Below, in pieces: positions 29,041 to 38,315 of a stretch of 64,000 nucleotides of DNA (the first letter of the stretch is position 1; each line of letters starts with the position of its first letter). The DNA lies in NCBI RefSeq assembly GCF_001311985.1, contig NZ_BBCJ01000009.1:1-64000 (forward strand), given 5' to 3'. This DNA is from Geotalea toluenoxydans JCM 15764. GTDB lineage: Bacteria > Desulfobacterota > Desulfuromonadia > Geobacterales > Geobacteraceae. Below the pieces are notes generated by a model. That model was not told the origin of the DNA. It saw nothing but the letters and a program-made list of their open reading frames with translations, and did not search any database. Made by a program: the position numbers and the translations under genes.

Positions 29041-29617
29041 ATTCGGCTAATGCGCCGCTGGTCTGGCGCAAGCGCTGGCTGAGAACGCGGGCGATTTTCT
29101 CTGCCAGCTTCCCGTAAAGCCTTGGGTGAACCTCGGCAAGGTCACGGAAGCCTGCCAGCTTAAGGACCAGAAGGGTTGCATCACTGCGGGCAATCATTGT
29201 AGCGGAGCGCGGCTCTCCGTCGATAAGTGACATCTCCCCGATGGTTTTCCCCCTGCTGATGCTGGTCAGCACCTTGGCGCAGCCGCTGGAATCCTCCTTT
29301 ACCACATCGATAACGCCATCGCAGATGAGACAAAGAAAGACCTCCCGGTCTCCTTCCCTGCAAACAGCCGTTCCAGTGGGGATCTTGTATGGGGACATGT
29401 AAGAGGCAAGTGCCATAATCTCGGGCCAACCGAGATCAGACAGCCACTGGTTCCGTTCCAGTTCCTCCCCCCTTCGCTCCAGGGGCCAGAAAAGCTCTTC
29501 GCACCCAGATAGAATTGCATCAGATGGACCTTTATCCATGACAAATCCCCCATTATTTCCTGCCGAATCGATGCCGGTCCCGGTGAGTCTTCCTCCATCG
29601 ATGATTGATGCCTTCAT
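29033..29617 (-). CDS. cyclic-nucleotide-binding domain protein
   Basis: 194 residues, a stand-alone CAP-type effector domain (about 60-175) without a DNA-binding helix-turn-helix. The phosphate-binding cassette is visible as GKTIGEMSLIDGEPRSATM, close to the canonical GE-x-x-L-x-x-x-x-R-S/T-A pattern, so binding of a cyclic nucleotide or a similar ligand is credible. Start uncertain: 29617 gives the longest form; the ATG at 29539 has a GGGGG site 8 nt upstream and removes 26 residues outside the domain. It follows the HD-GYP gene by 48 nt. Its stop codon comes from repeat copy B. Confidence 0.82.
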   Translation of the reverse strand: MKASIIDGGRLTGTGIDSAGNNGGFVMDKGPSDAILSGCEELFWPLERRGEELERNQWLSDLGWPEIMALASYMSPYKIPTGTAVCREGDREVFLCLICDGVIDVVKEDSSGCAKVLTSISRGKTIGEMSLIDGEPRSATMIARSDATLLVLKLAGFRDLAEVHPRLYGKLAEKIARVLSQRLRQTSGALAEYI

Positions 29618-29665
29618 TTCACCTGATGACTCTCCCTGATGACCCTGCCTGAAAGGCCTTCTCCA

Positions 29666-31754
29666 TCATGCCGGGACTGCATCACCGCATATTGTCAGGA
29701 AAGCCTCCACCACCGCAGGATCGAATTGGTGCCCGGCACGCTCTTCAATATAGGCAAGCACCCGATGGGACTCCCAGCCTGGCCGATAAGGCCGGTCGGA
29801 GAGAAGAGCATCGTAGACATCGGCAACGGCGAGGATGCGGGCACCCAGCGAAATAGCTTCCCCAGCCAGGCCAAGGGGATAGCCTTCCCCGTTGAACCAT
29901 TCATGGTGCTGTTCCACCAAGGGAATGACTTCCCGGTAGGGGGGAATAGGCTCCAGGATCAGGGCTCCCTTGGCCGGATGTTCCCGTATCAAGCGAACTC
30001 TTCCTCCGTAAGCTTTCCCGGTTTGTCGAGAACTGAACCAGGGACGGAGATCTTGCCGATATCGTGGAGCAGTCCACCCTGATGCAGCAATTGCAGTTCC
30101 TGCGGGGACAGTCCCATCGCTTTCCCTATTCTCAGTGACAATTCCGTTACCCGCTCAGAATGCCCGGCAGTCCACGGGGAATTGGCATCTACGGCCCGAG
30201 CCAAGGCCGTAAGGGTCCCCCAGCTGAGTTGAGCCAGTTCGTCGATCAGATCGGCATTGACTATGGCAACGGCAATTTGATCCGCTATCTGCCTGGCGCG
30301 AAGCAAATCTTCCTGGGTCGATCCGGTTTTTCACGATACCCAAGAACCAAAATTCCACCGATGTTCTGATGGAGACGTATCGGCAGAAGTGCATGCGCCA
30401 TGAGGCCACCTCCCCCTACAGTGGAAAGCAGCCCTGAGAATTCACCCGGCCCCACCAGCAGGCTCTCAGGAGTCTTCTCCAGTAGATCCAGTTCATCTGG
30501 GGGAAAGACCGTATAGGCAGGATTTTCGCCACCTGCGTTGCTATGGTAAGCTATTGCCGTGTCTTTCAGGCCCGGTTCCAGGAGAAACAGGGCAACCTGA
30601 TCGCATCCTATTACACTCTGCATATTGTTGACAACGGCAGCGATGATCTTTTTCCGTTCCAGGGCGGTAAGGATGGTACGGACAATCTGTCCCGTTCCCG
30701 ACAGGGTTTCGAATTGTCGCCGCAGATGTTCCGCCATGATATTGAAGGAGTCGGCAACCTCTTCAAATTCATCACCGCTGTTGACCTCGATTCTGCTGGC
30801 AAAATCTCCACGGCTGATATGGCGTGTCCCTTCCTTGAGCCTTGCCAATGGAACGAGGCTCCGCCGGATCTGCACGCTGCTCAGGTAACAGACCACCAGA
30901 AGAGTCAACACGAGGATGAGTATGAAGGTCCGTGCAAACTTGGTGAGCGCCATGAAGGCGTCTGTCCTGGACTGGGTGACGACGACAGTCCAGTCATCGG
31001 TGAGAAAGGCACCCCTGAGAAAAATTGACCGATAATTGGCCAAGTGGGTGTCGGCTCCATCGGGCAGTTCGTATTGACCGAAAGCAGGCTGCTGCCCGTT
31101 TTTAAACCGGGCGATGGCGGCCGATGGAAAAAGAGGGGAGCAATAGAGTCCTGTGCCGGCGGAATCAATGATCGCTGCTTCGGTCAGTGGCGGCAATGCA
31201 TCACTTACCCGTTCCCAGAGATAATCCGGATTTATTTCGCCAACCAGGAACCGGGGAGCAGTCCCTCTGCCGATGGCAATGGCGATGAAAACAGGGGTAG
31301 GGCTGTCGGTGCGACCGGCGTAGATGAAAGCTTTGCCGGAAGAAAGCTGCTTGAGAATCGGCTCGTTCAAGGGGGGAAGCGGGCACGATTTGCCGAAAAT
31401 CACCTTGGTCTCTGCATTCGGCTGCAAAATGGCGAGGCTCAGGAAGCGTTGGTGGAGTGGGTTGCCCCCCTGCTTTGAGACCACAAGATGTGAAAGACCT
31501 GCGTTCTTGCCCCTCGATGCAGCCAGTTCTTCCATCTCGGACTTGAGGAAGGTCAACCCCTCAACGATAGTCATGGCGACATTTTTACTGGCCTGGTGCA
31601 GACGTTCATGGGCCTGCTCCCGAAGTTTATCGGCTACCTGGCTGAGGGTAAAAATGCCGAGCGTTGCGGTGGGCAGCATGGCACAAAGGACGAACAGGCC
31701 GAGTATACGGCGGGCCACTATGCTGTGCAGATAATAAAAGAGCTGACGATTCAT
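29666..31754 (-). CDS. membrane HD-GYP sensor (c-di-GMP/cGAMP phosphodiesterase family), frameshifted
   Basis: About 696 residues. Order: N-terminal helix (VARRILGLFVLCAMLPTATLG), a large periplasmic sensor region, a second helix (FILILVLTLLVVCYLSSV), HAMP, GAF-like domain, then HD-GYP. The HD-GYP core looks catalytically complete: GHSERV, LLHDIGK, REHPAKG, HHEWFNGEGYP and ARILAVADVYDAL are all present. Frames change near 30295 and 29995, the second inside the HD-GYP domain, yet all metal-ligand motifs survive in adjacent frames. Expected activity is hydrolysis of c-di-GMP, or of 3',3'-cGAMP as known for some HD-GYP proteins. It is 12 nt downstream of the pseudopilin gene. Confidence 0.88.
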
Positions 31755-31766
31755 GGCATCTACCGC

Positions 31767-32258
31767 TCAATATAAGGAAGCCAGCCCGATATAGGCGCCG
31801 TTGTTGGCGCGGATGATGTCATCCTGGCTGGGCTTGGCCGTGAGTGGAGGGAGAGACTGACCATCCGCTCCCATGCTGTAAAGGTCGTAGTCGGAATTGA
31901 TCGGAACCAGGTTGCGATCCTTGCGGAGCGAGCCTTTCCCCTTGATTTCGCCGTTGGCGATGTTCAGGTACTGGTACGGGTTTCCCCACGGGTCGAGGAG
32001 GCTCCCTCTTCCCAGTTCGTTCAGGTCCATGGGCAGGCGGTAGTTATCGTCAAGGAACATTTTGATATCCTTCTCCAGTCCTCTGATTTCGACAATCGCT
32101 ATGGCCACCTTCGCCTTCTGGATGTAAGTGGAATAGGCTTGCGTGGCGATGGCGGCAAGAATGGCGACGGCAGACATGATGACGAGTAGTTCGAGTAGCG
32201 TGAAGCCTCTTTCGAGAAATGAAGGCATTCGTAGACGTATGGACAGCACCTGCAACAT
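31767..32258 (-). CDS. type II secretion/type IV pilin-like pseudopilin
   Basis: 163 residues with a class III prepilin signal: a short leader ending in RG, then FTLLELLVIMSAVAILAAIA, with Glu at position 5 of the mature form. The C-terminal domain has LDPWGNPYQYLN and DYDLYSMGADGQ, the calcium-loop style signature of GspG-type major pseudopilins. It is not the N-terminal-helix-only PilA of Geobacter. No secretion ATPase or secretin gene is nearby; instead it is followed 12 nt later by an HD-GYP sensor gene. Starts at ATG 32258 with GGAG upstream; a later in-frame ATG (MPSFLERG) would give a shorter leader. Confidence 0.85.
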   Translation of the reverse strand: MLQVLSIRLRMPSFLERGFTLLELLVIMSAVAILAAIATQAYSTYIQKAKVAIAIVEIRGLEKDIKMFLDDNYRLPMDLNELGRGSLLDPWGNPYQYLNIANGEIKGKGSLRKDRNLVPINSDYDLYSMGADGQSLPPLTAKPSQDDIIRANNGAYIGLASLY

Positions 32259-32400
32259 TCTGATAACTCCATACCAGGGACATTTCGCTTGTATGGACTT
32301 ATCGGGTTCAGGCAGGTTGTGCTTGAATTGTATTTCATTGGCGGGTAAGTGGGCGGGTGCTGAGGTGAATCGTTCAAGGGAAAGGGCGGAGTCTCAATGC

Positions 32401-33215
32401 CTACAAGTATCTTAGCGCCTCCTCTCCCAGAATCCGCTCCACCGCCAGGGGCAGCAGAGCCTTCGGCTCCTTCTCGGTGGCGGCCATCATCTTCAGGGCA
32501 TAGCGGGCGATGTTGATGCCGTCCCGTACCGAGTAAAGCTCGTCGGCTGCGTGGGCACGCTGGAGAAAATCGACCACATACCTGAGGATGGAAGCGGCGG
32601 CAAAGGGGAGGTTTTCCTTGAGGATCATCATCTCCTCGTCCGCCTCGGGGAAGTCGATGTAGATCTGGGGCTGGAGGCGGGAATGGATGTATTCCGGCAC
32701 TTCGAAGGTGGAGGCATCTTCGTTCATGGTGACTACAATGCGGAAATCACGGTGGGCGGGGATGCGCAGGCCGGTGATGATGGACTCCACGTAGCGGCGG
32801 TCGTCCAGGAGGGGCGCCAGGGAGGCCCAGGCCTTTTCGCTCATGCGATTGCCCTCGTCGAGGATGAGGATGCCGCCGGCAACCATGGCCGAGACCAGGG
32901 AAGAAGCGGCATATTGAATCTTGCCGTCGGGACCGATCACCGGGGTGACGATCAGGTCTTCCGGCCGGGTATCCATGGTTGCCTGGAAGAGGTAGACCGG
33001 TCGGTTGAGACTGTGGCTGCGGCGTAGGCGAGGGTGGTCTTGCCTACCCCGGGCTTGCCGATCAGGCGGGGATTGAAGGGGATATCTCGCTCGTCGATGA
33101 CCATCCACGCAGCCAGGAGCTGCTTCAGAAGTTCCCCCTGGCCGACCCATTTCAGGGATAGCTCCACCGGATTGGCGAGGCTCAGATTGATACCGTCAAT
33201 GGTTACATGTTCCAT
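32401..33215 (-). CDS. MoxR-type AAA+ ATPase, one frameshift
   Basis: About 271 residues. Walker A is GKPGVGKTTLAYAA, Walker B GGILILDEGNR, followed by sensor-1-like VVTMNEDAST and a HSRLQP arginine-containing motif, all as in MoxR/AAA_5 ATPases that remodel or load metal cofactors into partner proteins, usually with a VWA-domain protein. No VWA gene is visible in the window. The frame changes near 33015, just after Walker A. The ATG at 33215 has a GGAG site. Next upstream are a small zinc-ribbon gene (18 nt away) and hemH. Confidence 0.85.
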
Positions 33216-33233
33216 TTTATCTCCAGCTATTTT

Positions 33234-33419
33234 TCAGGTGTTTTTCTCGTGAAGGTACATCATGGATAGCATCGCTCTGCTTTCCAGGCATTGGGTGCAC
33301 AGCTTTCCCGCATCGTCCCAGACCTCGCCCGCCAGCCATTCACCGGCCTCGGCAAAAACAGACCGGCCGGCTTCCTCTTCATCAAATATGTTTTTGCAGA
33401 TCAGGCACTGTTTCACCAT
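33234..33419 (-). CDS. small zinc-ribbon-like protein
   Basis: 61 residues with two paired cysteines, CLIC near residue 5 and CTQC near residue 41, an arrangement fitting a zinc ribbon or a rubredoxin-like knuckle. The rest is acidic. Its ATG immediately follows the hemH stop codon, and it ends 18 nt before the MoxR gene, so it belongs to that transcript. I do not recognise a family name. Function unknown; the tight spacing and compositional fit support a real gene. Confidence 0.65.
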   Translation of the reverse strand: MVKQCLICKNIFDEEEAGRSVFAEAGEWLAGEVWDDAGKLCTQCLESRAMLSMMYLHEKNT

Positions 33420-34379
33420 TCACCCTTCACTCTTTACACTTTTTACAAGCTCCGCCAGGCACTGGATAAACGGTGGTGACGAGTTGAGGGACGGGGAGCG
33501 GCGGAATTTATCGATCCCCAGCTGCTTCGCCTCTTTTGCATACTGGATATCCACCTCGTAGAGGGTCTCGATGTGGTCTGAAACGAAGGAGAGTGGCACC
33601 ATGAGCATCTCCTTCCGCCCTTCCTCAGCCAGCCGCTTCATCATTTCCTCGGTGGACGGTTCCAGCCACTTGACCGGTCCGGCCCGGGACTGGAAGGCCA
33701 GGTGGTAATCGACGTTGCCCAGCCGTTCCATGACCAGGCGCACCGTGGCCTGGATATGGGAAAGGTAGGGATCACCGTCGTCGATAAAGGACTGGGGCAG
33801 GGAATGGGCTGAGAAAACCAGCGTTACCCGTGAGCGATCGCTGAACTGGGAGAGACCTTCCTCGATTTTTTCGGCAAGGGCCTCGATGTAAAGGGGATGG
33901 TCGTAAAAGCGGTCGATATAACTGACCTGGAAACTGACCCCTGCCTGTCCCAGAACCCGTTTCAGCTCGTTGATGCTGGAGCCGGTGGTGGCCCTTGAAT
34001 AGTGGGGGTAAAGGGAGAGGGCGATGACGCGGGAGATCCCTTCTCTTTTGATGGCGGCCAGGGCATCGATGGTGGTCGGTTTCCAGTAGCGCATGGCGAC
34101 AAAGGCGCGGTAACCATCCCCCAGTTCCGTTTCCAGTGCCTTGGCCTGGGCCTCGGTCAGCTCCCGTATGGGCGATTTGCCCCCTATCTGCTCGTAATAT
34201 GCCTCCACCTTCGGCGCACGTCTGCGGCAGATGAAGCGGGCAATGAACGGCTGGAGAAGGGCGGGGCCGATCTTGATGATCTCCCGGTCGGAAAAGAGGT
34301 TGAACAGAAACGGTTCGACAGCGGCGATGGAGTCTGGTCCCCCCATTTGCAGGAGAACTACGGCGGTTTTTTCGGACAT
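33420..34379 (-). CDS. hemH: ferrochelatase
   Basis: Terminal enzyme of haem synthesis, inserting Fe2+ into protoporphyrin IX (or coproporphyrin III in the alternative pathway). 319 residues, intact. Signatures are [10 protein letters not shown] at the N terminus, [15 protein letters not shown], the catalytic His in VFSAHSLPQ, and [16 protein letters not shown] with the conserved His and Glu. It leads a minus-strand run with the zinc-ribbon and MoxR genes. The C terminus ends in a Lys/Ser-rich tail. Confidence 0.93.
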   Translation of the reverse strand: MSEKTAVVLLQMGGPDSIAAVEPFLFNLFSDREIIKIGPALLQPFIARFICRRRAPKVEAYYEQIGGKSPIRELTEAQAKALETELGDGYRAFVAMRYWKPTTIDALAAIKREGISRVIALSLYPHYSRATTGSSINELKRVLGQAGVSFQVSYIDRFYDHPLYIEALAEKIEEGLSQFSDRSRVTLVFSAHSLPQSFIDDGDPYLSHIQATVRLVMERLGNVDYHLAFQSRAGPVKWLEPSTEEMMKRLAEEGRKEMLMVPLSFVSDHIETLYEVDIQYAKEAKQLGIDKFRRSPSLNSSPPFIQCLAELVKSVKSEG

Positions 34380-34582
34380 GGCTACCTCATTTCAGCAGCT
34401 GCAGGCTGTATGCATGAAAGGGTATTAAGCAATATGACCGGGGATTTGTCAAGAAATGCATGGGGAGAGGCGCCGGGGGGCTGACCTTTGCTCTCGCAAA
34501 AGGATCCGTGCCGTGTATACTGTTGATGTGTAACGGAAGCAATAGCGTGCCTATTCCGGATTAAGACTGCGGAGGTGCAGCG

Positions 34583-35259
34583 ATGAGAATTTACGACATT
34601 TCTCAGACAATTTCTGACAAACTGCCGGCCTATCCCGGCGATCCGCCGGTGCGCATTGAGCCTGTAATGCGCCTTGATCTGGGTGAACCTGCCAATGTCT
34701 CAGCCGTCTCCATGTGCAGCCACACCGGTACCCACATTGATGTTCCTCGCCATTGTTTTGAAGATGGTTTATCGGTCGACCTGTTGCCACTGTCGCTTCT
34801 CATGGGAAAGGTGGTTGTGGTGGAAATAACAGGGGTTACGGCGATCAGCGGGAACAGCTGAAGCGGTTGCCGGTCAAGGGTGAAGAACGTGTTTTGCTGA
34901 AGACGGATAATTCTTCGGCAGGTGCCGCTGGCATATATTCGGAGGAAGCTGCCTATCTGACGGAGGACGGGGCAGAATTTCTGCTGGAGTCGGGAGTGAA
35001 GCTGGTGGGCATCGATTCGCTTTCCATAGAGCGTGAGGATGGGCAGGCAAAGGTCCACCGCCTGCTCCTGCGCAATGATGCCCTAATTTTGGAAGGGCTC
35101 AAGCTGGAGGAGGTTCCACCGGGTCATTACGAGCTGATCTGCCTGCCTCTGAAGATAGCGGACGGGGACGGCGCTCCGGCAAGGGCGGTGTTGATCAGCC
35201 GCCAGGGCGCTGCAGAGGGCGGGTTCGACCCACATACCAGCAAGTGGCCCATTGCCTGA
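34583..35259 (+). CDS. cyclase family protein (kynurenine formamidase-like), one frameshift
   Basis: About 225 residues of the metal-dependent hydrolase family that includes kynurenine formamidase and isatin hydrolase. The metal site HTGTHIDVPRH (HxxxHxDxxxH) is intact, preceded by AYPGDPPV. The C-terminal half continues in another frame after a break near 34855 and contains the usual GIDSLSIE and LEEVPPGHYELICLPL segments. No tryptophan-degradation genes are close, so the substrate is open. A TATACT box at 34516 may be the -10 of its promoter, with a poor -35. Confidence 0.82.
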
Positions 35260-35282
35260 ACGGTTGTCGAGCACAGGGCGAT

Positions 35283-36176
35283 TTATGACTGGAACTGGTC
35301 GATCTCAATTCCGAAATCACGGCATACCTGGCGAAAAGCCTCATCGGGCGGGGCCGTGGCGCTGATTTCCTTTCCCTCCCTGGAGGTGAAGGCCATGGTC
35401 CGGCAGTGAAGCATCATGCGGGGGGCATGGTCGCCGCCGTAGGTGGCATCGCCGATGATCGGCAGGCCGCTGTGGGCGAGATGGACCTGATTTGATGGGT
35501 CCGTCCGGTAAAGGGATGGGCCTCGATCAGGGTTGCCCCTTTGCCGGCGGCGATGACTCGGAAGGCGGTACGCGCCTCCCGGCCAGGGAGGGCCACCCCG
35601 TATCGGAACTTGTTCAACTTGGCGATGGGGGCGTCCACCGTCCACTGGTCCTGCTCAGGAACATCTGCGACCAGCGCCCAGTAGACCTTTTCCACCGTTC
35701 CCTCCTTGAGCAGGAAAGAAATATGGGTGGCGGCCTTCTTGTGCTTCGGGAAAAACATCACCCCGAGGTGCCGCGATCGAGACGGTGGATGACCCGGGCC
35801 GCTCCTTGGAGCCGAGGGATTTGAGGTAGCAGTCCACCGCATATTCCACCGTCCCCTTCAGCTGGTATGGGGTGCGCTGGCTGTTGAGGCCGGCCGCCTT
35901 GTTGATGGCCAGGTAGCCTCCATCCTCGTAGAGCAGGTCTTCTTTGCCATAGGCTATTTCCACGCACCGCTCAGGCTCCATCACGCCAAGGGAAATCAGG
36001 TCCCCTTCCCGCAACTGCCTTGAGGCAACCCGCACCAAGGCATCCGAGATGGTGCAGCCTCCCCAGTCGATAATACGCCTGATCTGGGTTTTGGAAAGGT
36101 CGGGAAAGAGCTGCCTGGCCCCATCATCCAGACGCATGCCTGCCAATTCAGCTGAAACCGAGGCCTTAAGAATCAT
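35283..36176 (-). CDS. RluA-family pseudouridine synthase, frameshifted
   Basis: About 297 residues. An N-terminal S4-like RNA-binding domain (RLDDGARQLFPDLSKTQIRRI) precedes the catalytic domain with HRLDRGTSG, where Asp is the nucleophile, and the late motif HPFTGRTHQIR. It modifies uridines in rRNA or tRNA; which site cannot be told. Frames change near 35785 (within the active-site region) and 35490. The ATG at 36176 has AAGGAAGGG upstream and lies inside the last codons of the NUDIX gene, so they overlap by 11 nt. Confidence 0.87.
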
Positions 36177-36692
36177 TTGTCCCTTCCTTTTGCCCGATAC
36201 AGAGCGGCAATGGTCTTGCCATCGGCGATTCTGCATTCAGTGCCATCTCCAGGGCTTCATCCATGGGCAGGCGAACGGCTTCGATATCCTCATAGTCCTC
36301 CGGCTGTGCCTTTCCTTGTGACAGACCGGTGGCAAGGAAGAGATGGATAACCTCATCGAGAAAGCCGGGGGAGGAATGGATAAAGCGAGGGGCCTCAGAT
36401 TGGTGGCGATCAGACCCGTTTCCTCCATCAGCTCGCGATGACTGCAATTGGTGGGTTCTTCACCGGGGCAGAGGCGGCCGGCGGGTATTTCCAGAGTAAA
36501 GCCGCCGGTGGCCGGGCGCAGTTGCCTGATCAAGGTTACCGTGCCGTCATCATGGAGCGGCAGAATAGCGACGCCGCCCGGATGGCGGACAACCTGGTAG
36601 CGGTGCCAGCCTTTGCCACCGATCTTTACCTCCATCTGCTCGATATTGACCACAATGCCATTGAAGACAATGGTTCTATTCTCAGTTTCCAT
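36166..36692 (-). CDS. NUDIX hydrolase, ADP-ribose pyrophosphatase type, one frameshift
   Basis: About 175 residues. The NUDIX box is complete (GRLCPGEEPTNCSHRELMEETG, shown here only by its ends: G, then REx2EExG). Upstream are VVRHPGGVAILPL and LIRQLRPATG, typical for ADP-ribose pyrophosphatases. The C-terminal third continues in another frame after about 36395 and ends with GLSQGKAQPEDYEDIEAV. Likely cleaves ADP-ribose to AMP and ribose-5-phosphate. Overlaps the RluA-type gene start. Confidence 0.85.
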
Positions 36693-36824
36693 ATCAGCTC
36701 CTGCAGGGATATTGCATGTGAGGATTCATAACACTATTCGTCCCTGAAGTGAAGCCCCATTCCTTTACAGATCATGGGCAAATGCTACTATTAAATGAAA
36801 TTAACTATAAACCAGGGAGGAGCC

Positions 36825-37043
36825 ATGTACGGTAATGACCGGATCTATAAGAAAGTGGAGATAATCGGCGTTTCAAAAAACGGTATCGAGGCGGCCATCC
36901 AAGCTGCGGTGCAAAAGGCGGGGGAAACCCTGGAAAATCTTTCCTGGTTTGAGGTGGAGGAGGTTCACGGCCACGTGGGGGCTGACGGCAAGGTCAGCGA
37001 GTACCAGGTTGTCCTGAAAGCGGCTTTTCAATTGAAGCAGTGA
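36825..37043 (+). CDS. dodecin
   Basis: 72-residue flavin-binding storage protein forming a hollow dodecamer. The typical features are a short N-terminal strand (YKKVEIIGVS), a single amphipathic helix (GIEAAIQAAVQKAGETLENL) and the conserved Trp in LSWFEVEEVHGHV that stacks on flavin. The ATG at 36825 has GGGAGGAG 5 nt upstream; the longer frame from 36795 has no site. It lies between divergent genes and may be monocistronic. Confidence 0.92.
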   Translation: MYGNDRIYKKVEIIGVSKNGIEAAIQAAVQKAGETLENLSWFEVEEVHGHVGADGKVSEYQVVLKAAFQLKQ

Positions 37044-37122
37044 CCGGTGTGAAACTAGTGGAAAAGCGGTGTACGATCTGGTATTGTCGCAAGCTAAAAA
37101 CCTATCATGAAAGGCGGATACT

Positions 37123-37575
37123 ATGGCACAGGCAAAGAAAGGGGACCGGGTAAAGGTTCATTATACGGGAAAGCTCGAAGATGGTTCGGTTTTCGATTCT
37201 TCAGAATGTGGCGATAGCGACTGCGATTGTTCTTCCGGCCCTCTGGAATTCACAGTGGGTGCGGGAGAAGTCATTCCCGGCTTTGACCAGGCTGTGGAGG
37301 GCATGTCCATCGATGAGACCCGTTCTGTACACATACCGGTGGAAGAGGCATATGGCGAGCGGGTAGAGGAAATGGTCGCCCAGGTGCCTCGCAGCGAACT
37401 CCCGGCCGGCATGTTGCCGGAGGTCGGCCAGCATCTTGAGGTGACCCAGGAAGATGGTAATGCTTTTCAGGTGGTGATAACCGAGGTGACCGACGACCAG
37501 GTTACCATAGATGCCAACCACCCCCTGGCGGGAAGAGATCTTAACTTCGATATCCGGCTGGTGGAGATCGGCTGA
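37123..37575 (+). CDS. slyD: FKBP-type peptidyl-prolyl isomerase, SlyD type
   Basis: 150 residues: split FKBP domain with an insert-in-flap chaperone domain in the middle (ETRSVHIPVEEAYGERVEE to VTIDANHPLAGRDL), the SlyD layout. FKBP markers are VHYTGKLEDGSVFDSS, GAGEVIPGFDQAVEGM and NHPLAGRDLNFDIRL. Unlike E. coli SlyD there is no His/Cys-rich C-terminal tail; instead the loop after FDSS contains three cysteines in CGDSDCDC. A good terminator follows 11 nt after the stop. Confidence 0.92.
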   Translation: MAQAKKGDRVKVHYTGKLEDGSVFDSSECGDSDCDCSSGPLEFTVGAGEVIPGFDQAVEGMSIDETRSVHIPVEEAYGERVEEMVAQVPRSELPAGMLPEVGQHLEVTQEDGNAFQVVITEVTDDQVTIDANHPLAGRDLNFDIRLVEIG

Positions 37576-37586
37576 GGGCAAAAGAG

Positions 37587-37616
37587 AAGGGACAACCCGG
37601 ATGGCTGTCCCTTTTT
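37587..37616 (+). terminator. intrinsic terminator after slyD
   Basis: AAGGGACA stem (37587-37594), 11-nt loop, TGTCCCTT (37606-37613), then a T-run. It lies between convergent genes and, read from the other strand, has A-rich flanks that could also serve the ferritin-like gene. Confidence 0.8.
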
Positions 37617-37635
37617 CGTGGAGCTGAGGCAGCTT

Positions 37636-38112
37636 CTAGTTTTCCGTCATGAAGTGCTCTTCGTAGAGATCTTCCAGCGACTGCAAATGGCGGGTCTCAT
37701 CGGCAAGCAACCGCTCGAACAATGCCGCCATGGGAGCTCCTGAACACCCTTCCGACATGCGCTTGTAAAAATCGATGGAACCGTTTTCCAGGTGGATGGC
37801 ATAGGCCAGTGCCTCCCTGGAGTCGGAATTGGGGCTCAGTTCCTTCTTTGCCAGTACATAAGTCAGGTTCATGGTCTTCACCGGCTGGCTCAACTGATTG
37901 CCTGATCCCATGCTTCCTTCCACCAAGGCCTTTTCCAGCTGATGCTTGTGCTCAAGTTCATCCAGCGCCGCATCCTTGAGAATCTCGCGGGCTCCCTTAT
38001 TGGCCACCTTGCGAATGGCCTCAAGATAGTGGCGGAAACCTTCTTCTTCCATTGTTACAGCCATCTCTATGGCGGCTTCAAAGGTATAACATACCTGGTT
38101 TTGCTCGGCCAT
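37636..38112 (-). CDS. ferritin-like (rubrerythrin-related) protein
   Basis: 158-residue four-helix di-iron protein. The ligand pattern is clear: TMEEEGFRHYLEAI in helix A, DELEHKHQL in helix B, AIHLENGSIDFYKRM in helix C and LADETRHLQSLEDLYEEH in helix D, giving two ExxH pairs. There is no C-terminal rubredoxin domain, so it is an erythrin-type or ferritin-like protein rather than a full rubrerythrin. Likely role in iron handling or peroxide defence. The gene converges on slyD. Confidence 0.87.
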   Translation of the reverse strand: MAEQNQVCYTFEAAIEMAVTMEEEGFRHYLEAIRKVANKGAREILKDAALDELEHKHQLEKALVEGSMGSGNQLSQPVKTMNLTYVLAKKELSPNSDSREALAYAIHLENGSIDFYKRMSEGCSGAPMAALFERLLADETRHLQSLEDLYEEHFMTEN

Positions 38113-38220
38113 GGTCGTGCCTCCCTCTCATTGAACGATAAGTGGACCTTTTTTAACATAACGCTGTCTTAAGTACAAGAGGCAATGTCAGTATTAAACG
38201 CTGCATGAGTTTGTTAAGGG

Positions 38221-38249
38221 TTGACACCTTTTTGTATACGATGATATTA
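38221..38249 (+). promoter_or_regulatory. candidate sigma-70 promoter for the quinone oxidoreductase gene
   Basis: TTGACA at 38221, 17-bp spacer, ATATTA at 38244, about 65 bp upstream of the ATG at 38316, in a strongly AT-rich stretch. Confidence 0.5.
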
Positions 38250-38315
38250 AAAAGCATTTTTACCATCAGGCAAGGTATTGCAGAAGATTTTATAAAATAA
38301 ATTTCGGGGGGATTT

